Source of the DNA: Hymenobacter sp. H14-R3
Lineage (GTDB): Bacteria > Bacteroidota > Bacteroidia > Cytophagales > Hymenobacteraceae
DNA: 64,000 nt
NCBI RefSeq assembly: GCF_030063445.1
Contig: NZ_JASITD010000002.1
Coordinates: 327,773 to 391,772 of the forward strand
Direction of reading: 5' to 3'
Each line of letters starts with the position of its first letter. The stretch's first letter is position 1. A program made the translations under genes and the position numbers. This document shows, piece by piece, positions 62,838 to 64,000 of this stretch. A model generated the notes under the pieces. The model was not told where the DNA came from. It did no database searches and was given only the letters and a program-made list of their open reading frames with translations.

Positions 62838-62933
62838 ATTGCGAGCAACGCGAAGCAATCGCACCCGAACGATACCAGCGCCTTTCGTTCGGGCTAGGTC
62901 GTTCGGATGCGATTGCTTCGCGTTGCTCGCAAT
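62838..62933. repeat. Perfect 26-bp inverted repeat, ATTGCGAGCAACGCG family
   Basis: Arms 62838-62863 and 62908-62933 are exact complements (outer ATTGCGAGCAACGCG, inner CAATCGCA). The loop holds a second stem (CCCGAACGA and TCGTTCGGG). It lies between the NTF2-like gene and the FBPase homologue. Confidence 0.88.
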
Positions 62934-62968
62934 GGCGACTGGCTTTTACGAATTCATACCCGATAGTT

Positions 62969-63979
62969 ATGTCCCCCACGCTACCCTCGCACGACAAACT
63001 GGCTACCCCCGTCGGCACCACCCTGGAGCGCTACATCATGCGCAAGCAGGCCGAGTTTCCGTTTGCCACCGGTGAGCTTTCGCAGCTGCTGCGCGACCTG
63101 GCCCTGGCCAGCAAAATAATGGTGCGCGAAGTGAGCCGCGCCGGCCTCAGCGGCATGGGCGAAGTGGTGGAGGCCGAGGGCCAGCCCACCGCCCCGCGCC
63201 ACCGCCTGGGCGAGGAGGCGCACATCCGCTTCGTGCGGGCTCTCACCAACGGCCGCGAGTGCTGCGCCATCCTCAGCGAGGCCCGGGAAGAAATTATTGA
63301 CACCGGCAACCACGACGGCAAATACGTGGTGGCGCTCAACCCGATGAACGGCTCGGTAAGCCTCGATTTCAACGTGAGCACCGGTACCATCTTCAGCATT
63401 TACCGGCGCGTGAGCCGCTACGGCGGGCCGGCCCGGGCCGAAGATTTCACCCAGGGCGGCCGGGCGCAGGTGGCGGCGGGCTACATCCTCTACGGCTCCA
63501 GCGTGATGCTGGTGTACACCACCGGCCACGGCGTGGCGGGCTTCACCTACGAGCCAAGCCTGGGCGAGTTTTTCCTCTCGCACCCCCGGCTCACCATTCC
63601 GGCGCGGGGCGCGGTTTTCTCGTGCAACGAAGGCAACTGGTTTGATTTCCCGGAATTTGCGCGCACCTTCCTCACCACCTGCAAGCAGCGCCGCTACACG
63701 GCCCGCTACGTGGGCTCGCTGGCTGCCGACTTCCACCGCAACCTGTTCACGGGCGGCATCTACCTCTACCCGCCCACCGGCGAGTGGCCCAGCGGCAAGC
63801 TGCGCCTGCTCTACGAATGCTACCCCATCGCCTTCATTAGCCAACAAGCTGGTGGCCTGGCAGTTGCCGGTGCCACCGAAGTGCTCGACGTGCCCCCCAC
63901 CGCCGACCTGCACCAGCGCGTGCCGCTCTTCGTGGGCTCGGCCGACCTGGTGCGCGAGCTGCAAGCGGTAGCCGGGTAG
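62969..63979 (+). CDS. Fructose-1,6-bisphosphatase homologue with lost metal site
   Basis: A 336-residue class I FBPase homologue. The substrate-binding end is preserved: FSCNEGNWFDFP, RYVGSLAADFHRNLFTGGIYLYPP and GKLRLLYECYPIAF keep the Asn, Tyr, Arg, Lys and Glu seen in working enzymes. The metal and catalytic end is not. The invariant DPLDGS reads NPMNGS (N124 and N127 for both Asp), SEE reads SEA (A105) and the upstream KLD region reads RLG (G81). Only the first Glu (E104) and the late Glu survive. It may be a pseudoenzyme that binds fructose phosphates, perhaps a sensor or regulator. A true Fbp should be elsewhere. Confidence 0.9.
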   Translation: MSPTLPSHDKLATPVGTTLERYIMRKQAEFPFATGELSQLLRDLALASKIMVREVSRAGLSGMGEVVEAEGQPTAPRHRLGEEAHIRFVRALTNGRECCAILSEAREEIIDTGNHDGKYVVALNPMNGSVSLDFNVSTGTIFSIYRRVSRYGGPARAEDFTQGGRAQVAAGYILYGSSVMLVYTTGHGVAGFTYEPSLGEFFLSHPRLTIPARGAVFSCNEGNWFDFPEFARTFLTTCKQRRYTARYVGSLAADFHRNLFTGGIYLYPPTGEWPSGKLRLLYECYPIAFISQQAGGLAVAGATEVLDVPPTADLHQRVPLFVGSADLVRELQAVAG

Positions 63980-64000
63980 GGGCGCGTCGCACGCGCCCGG
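63980..64000. other. Short right-hand end of the window
   Basis: The last 21 bases after the FBPase homologue. They hold the CGCGTCGCACGCG motif, which is self-complementary in part, and no gene. Confidence 0.4.

Overview
The window looks like a chromosome segment from a high-GC member of the Bacteroidota, most likely Hymenobacter or a close relative. This is an inference from gene content, not from a database match. Supporting signs are a giant secreted protein with a type IX secretion (gliding-motility) C-terminal domain, TonB receptors including one paired with a DUF4249 lipoprotein, a BatB/BatC-like pair, DUF3078, a two-subunit M16 peptidase, TAnnTTTG-type -7 boxes, and almost no Shine-Dalgarno sequences.

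Layout. (1) Positions 1-10890, all on the minus strand, hold a periplasmic sugar-oxidation region. Two GMC oxidoreductases, each with a gluconate-2-dehydrogenase subunit-3-like partner, stand in mirror order. They are followed by a MFS permease, a Gfo/Idh/MocA oxidoreductase, three TIM-barrel isomerases/epimerases and a lipoprotein cytochrome c. This set matches 3-keto-sugar (LacABC-like) oxidation and processing. (2) 10891-17687 carries guanine deaminase, a GNAT acetyltransferase, gyrB, three tRNAs (Arg, Pro, Ser) and BatB/BatC-like genes. (3) 17838-28909 carries thiolase, an M16 peptidase pair, a MORN-type repeat protein, topB, a small membrane protein with a broken paralogue beside it, and one unrecognised membrane protein. 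(4) 28976-41844 carries an EamA exporter, two TonB receptors, DUF3078, an acyltransferase-3 protein, carbonic anhydrase, a DUF4249 lipoprotein, a two-component system and a PAP2 phosphatase. (5) 42346-49679 carries a GH105 glycuronyl hydrolase, a FAH-family hydrolase and the 1394-residue T9SS protein. (6) 50320-63979 is a pectin/hexuronate catabolic island: a decayed pectinesterase, a LacI regulator, a broken kduD, kduI, uxaB, uxaA, uxaC, kdgK, a KDPG aldolase, an ExuT-like transporter, an NTF2-like protein and a fructose-bisphosphatase homologue that has lost most catalytic metal ligands.

How the genes work together. GH105 removes unsaturated uronic acids from pectin fragments. The ExuT-like transporter imports hexuronates. 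UxaC, UxaB and UxaA convert galacturonate through tagaturonate and altronate to 2-keto-3-deoxygluconate, and KdgK and KdgA split this to pyruvate and glyceraldehyde-3-phosphate. KduI and KduD would feed the unsaturated-uronate branch, but kduD is frameshifted here. A palindromic site with a conserved flank lies upstream of both GH105 and the kduD/lacI divergent region, so the LacI protein probably controls both.

The most striking non-genic feature is the density of long inverted repeats (arms 11 to about 59 bp) in the gaps between genes. They fall into several families that recur in both orientations. One supplies the stop codons of two convergent genes, one sits between a response regulator and its kinase, and a related sequence has entered topB in frame.
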